From contig NC_030682.2 in assembly GCF_000004195.4 (NCBI RefSeq), positions 152,893,510 through 152,957,509 of the forward strand: a DNA stretch of 64,000 bases. Direction: 5' to 3'. The notes beneath the pieces are model-generated. The model did not search any database. It saw only the letters and a program-made list of their open reading frames with translations, and was not told where the DNA came from. Positions 61,828-64,000 of the stretch are shown in pieces. The DNA comes from Xenopus tropicalis (lineage: Eukaryota > Chordata > Amphibia > Anura > Pipidae). How positions within the stretch are numbered: the stretch's first letter is position 1; each line of letters begins with the position of its first letter. A program made the position numbers and the translations under genes.

Positions 61828-64000
61828 CTTATATACAGCCTTATATATATGCCTGGTCCTTATATACAGCCTTATATATATGCCTGGTCCTTATATATAG
61901 CCTTATATATATGCCTGGTCCTTATATACAACCTTATATACGTGCCTACTCCTTATATACAGCCCTATATATGCGCCTGGTCCTTATATACAGCCTTATA
62001 TATGCCATGGTCCTTATATACAGCCTTATATGTGTGCCTGGTCCTTATATACAGCCTTATATATGCGTCTGGTCCTTATATACAGCCTTATATACATGCC
62101 TGGTCCTTATATACAGCCTTATATACATGCCTGGTCCTTATATACAGCCTTATATACTTGCCTGGTCCTTATTTACAGCCTTATATATGCACCTGGTCCT
62201 TATATACAGCCTTATATACGTGCCTGGTCCTTATATACAACCTTATATACGTGCCTGGTCTTTATATACAGCCTTATATATGCACCTGGTCCGTATATAC
62301 TGCCTTATATACGCACCTGGTCCTTATATACAGCCTTATATACGTGCCTGGTCCTTATATACAGCCATATATAAGCGCCTGGTCCTTATATACAGCCTTA
62401 TATACGTGTCTGGTCCTTATATACAGCCTTATATACGCGCCTGGTCCTTATATACAGCCTTATATACGTGCCTGGTCCTTATATACAGCCTTATATACGC
62501 GCCTGGTCCTTATATACAGCCTTATATACGCGCCTGGTCCTTATATACAGCCTTATATATGTGCCTGGTCCTTATATACAGCCTTATATATGCACCTAGT
62601 CCTTATATATACAGCCTTATATATGCCCTGGTCCTTATATACAGCCTTATATACGCGCCTGGTCCTTATATACAGCCTTATATACACGCCTGGTCCCTAT
62701 ATACAGCCTTATATATGCCCTGGTCCTTATATACAGCCTTATATACGCGCCTGGTCCTTATATACAGCCCTATATACGCGCCTGGTCCTTATATACAGCC
62801 TTATATACGTGCCTGGTCCTTATATACAGCCTTATATACGTGCCTGGTCCTTATATACAGCCTTATATACGTGCCTGGTCCTTATATACAGCCTTTATTT
62901 GCACCTGGTCCTTATATACAGCCTTATATATGCCCTGGTCCTTATATACAGCCTTATATACGGCGCTGGTCCTTATATACAGCCTTATATACACGCCTGG
63001 TCCTTATATACAGCCTTATATACGTGCCTGGTCCTTATATACAGCCTTATATTTGCACCTGGTCCTTATATACAGCCTTATATATGCCCTGGTCCTTATA
63101 TACAGCCTTATATACGTGCCTGGTCCTTATATTCAGCCTTATATACGCGCCTGGTCCTTATATACAGCCTTATATACGTGCCTGGTCCTTATATACAGCC
63201 TTATATATGTGCCTGGTCCTTATATACAGCCTTATATATGCACCTAGTCCTTATATATACAGCCTTATATATGCCCTGGTCCTTATATACAGCCTTATAT
63301 ACGCGCCTGGTCCTTATATACAGCCTTATATACACGCCTGGTCCCTATATACAGCCTTATATATGCCCTGGTCCTTATTTACAGCCTTATATACGCGCCT
63401 GGTCCTTATATACAGCCCTATATACGCGCCGGTCCTTATATACAGCCTTATATACGCGCCTGGTCCTTAATACAGCCTTATATACGTGCTGGTCCTTATA
63501 TACAGCCTTATATACGTGCCTGGTCCTTATATACAGCCTTATATTTGCACCTGGTCCTTATATACAGCCTTATATACGCGCCTGGTCCTTATATACAGCC
63601 TTATATACACGCCTGGTCCTTATATACAGCCTTATATATGCCCTGGTCCTTATATACAGCCTTATATACGCGCCTGGTCCTTATATACAGCCTTATATAC
63701 GCGCCTGGTCTTTGTATACAGCCTTATATACGCGCCTGGTCCTTATATACAGCCTTATATACGTGCCTGGTCCTTATATATAGCCTTATATACGTGCCTG
63801 GTCCTTATATACAGCCTTATATTTGCACCTGGTCCTTATATACAGCCTTATATATGCCCTGGTCCTTATATACAGCCTTATACGCGCCTGGTCCTTATAT
63901 ACAGCCTTATATACGCGCCTGGTCCTTATATACAGCCTGATATACGTGTCTGGTCCTTATATACAGCCTTATATATGAACCTGGTCCTTATATACAGCCT
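61828..64000. repeat. 31-bp minisatellite, about 70 units, continuing past the window
   Basis: The unit is GGTCCTTATATACAGCCTTA plus TATACGYGCCT, with ATGCGC, ATTTGCAC and ATGCC (30-bp) variants. Each unit holds TATATAC twice. A segment of about 600 bp at 62490-62760 and on recurs near 63190-63400 with the same variant order, indicating a higher-order duplication. No end is seen before 64000. Confidence 0.96.

Noticed and set aside
61731..63783. Isoleucine/tyrosine-rich frames of 580-640 codons that look membrane-like
   Set aside because: They translate TATATA-rich repeat units. Hydrophobicity reflects base composition, and two frames are open together.

Overview
The window is vertebrate nuclear DNA, almost certainly from a frog and most likely Xenopus. 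On the plus strand it carries the 3' two thirds of the plectin gene (plec). Thirteen exons between 177 and 20528 join in one open frame of 3808 codons plus stop, covering the SH3 domain, the spectrin-repeat plakin region, the coiled-coil rod, six plectin repeat domains and a Gly-Ser-Arg tail. The frog call rests on a plectin that is very close to but distinct from mammalian plectin, a short TTAAAGG-ended element of the Xenopus T2-MITE type, and a (ATT)n-linked interspersed repeat common in frog DNA.

Layout: 1-20528 plectin, with introns that hold at least six different minisatellites. 20529-21489 is the plectin 3' UTR and a promoter-like or poly(A)-like stretch. 21490-64000 is a minisatellite cluster: about fifteen unrelated tandem arrays with units of 18 to 112 bp, by my estimate about three quarters of that interval. 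The largest are a 33/34-bp array of about 11.5 kb (30645-42133) and a 31-bp array of about 4.6 kb (54356-58938). Two related repeat blocks rich in CCAAT and GC boxes (29045-30103 and 46160-47866) bracket the largest satellites. The last array runs off the window end.

A second plus-strand gene may lie downstream. Four exon-like segments (23791-23904, 48008-48072, 49810-50030, 50244-50374) have splice signals and matching phases and end at a stop codon. I could not identify the product, and one intron would be 24 kb of satellite DNA.

The most interesting signals are repeats built from functional motifs. (1) The 50-bp array before the SH3 exon is made from that exon's own 3' splice site and first 18-19 bases, and most units have gained a consensus 5' splice site, giving about 45 decoy micro-exons. 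(2) A 25-bp array at 8366-8752 has a CTCF-type core in each of its 15 units. (3) The array at 22675-23655 repeats a YY1-type GCCGCCATTTTG core between TG runs. (4) The array at 6397-6815 is a run of G-quadruplex motifs. All copy numbers were counted or estimated by eye.
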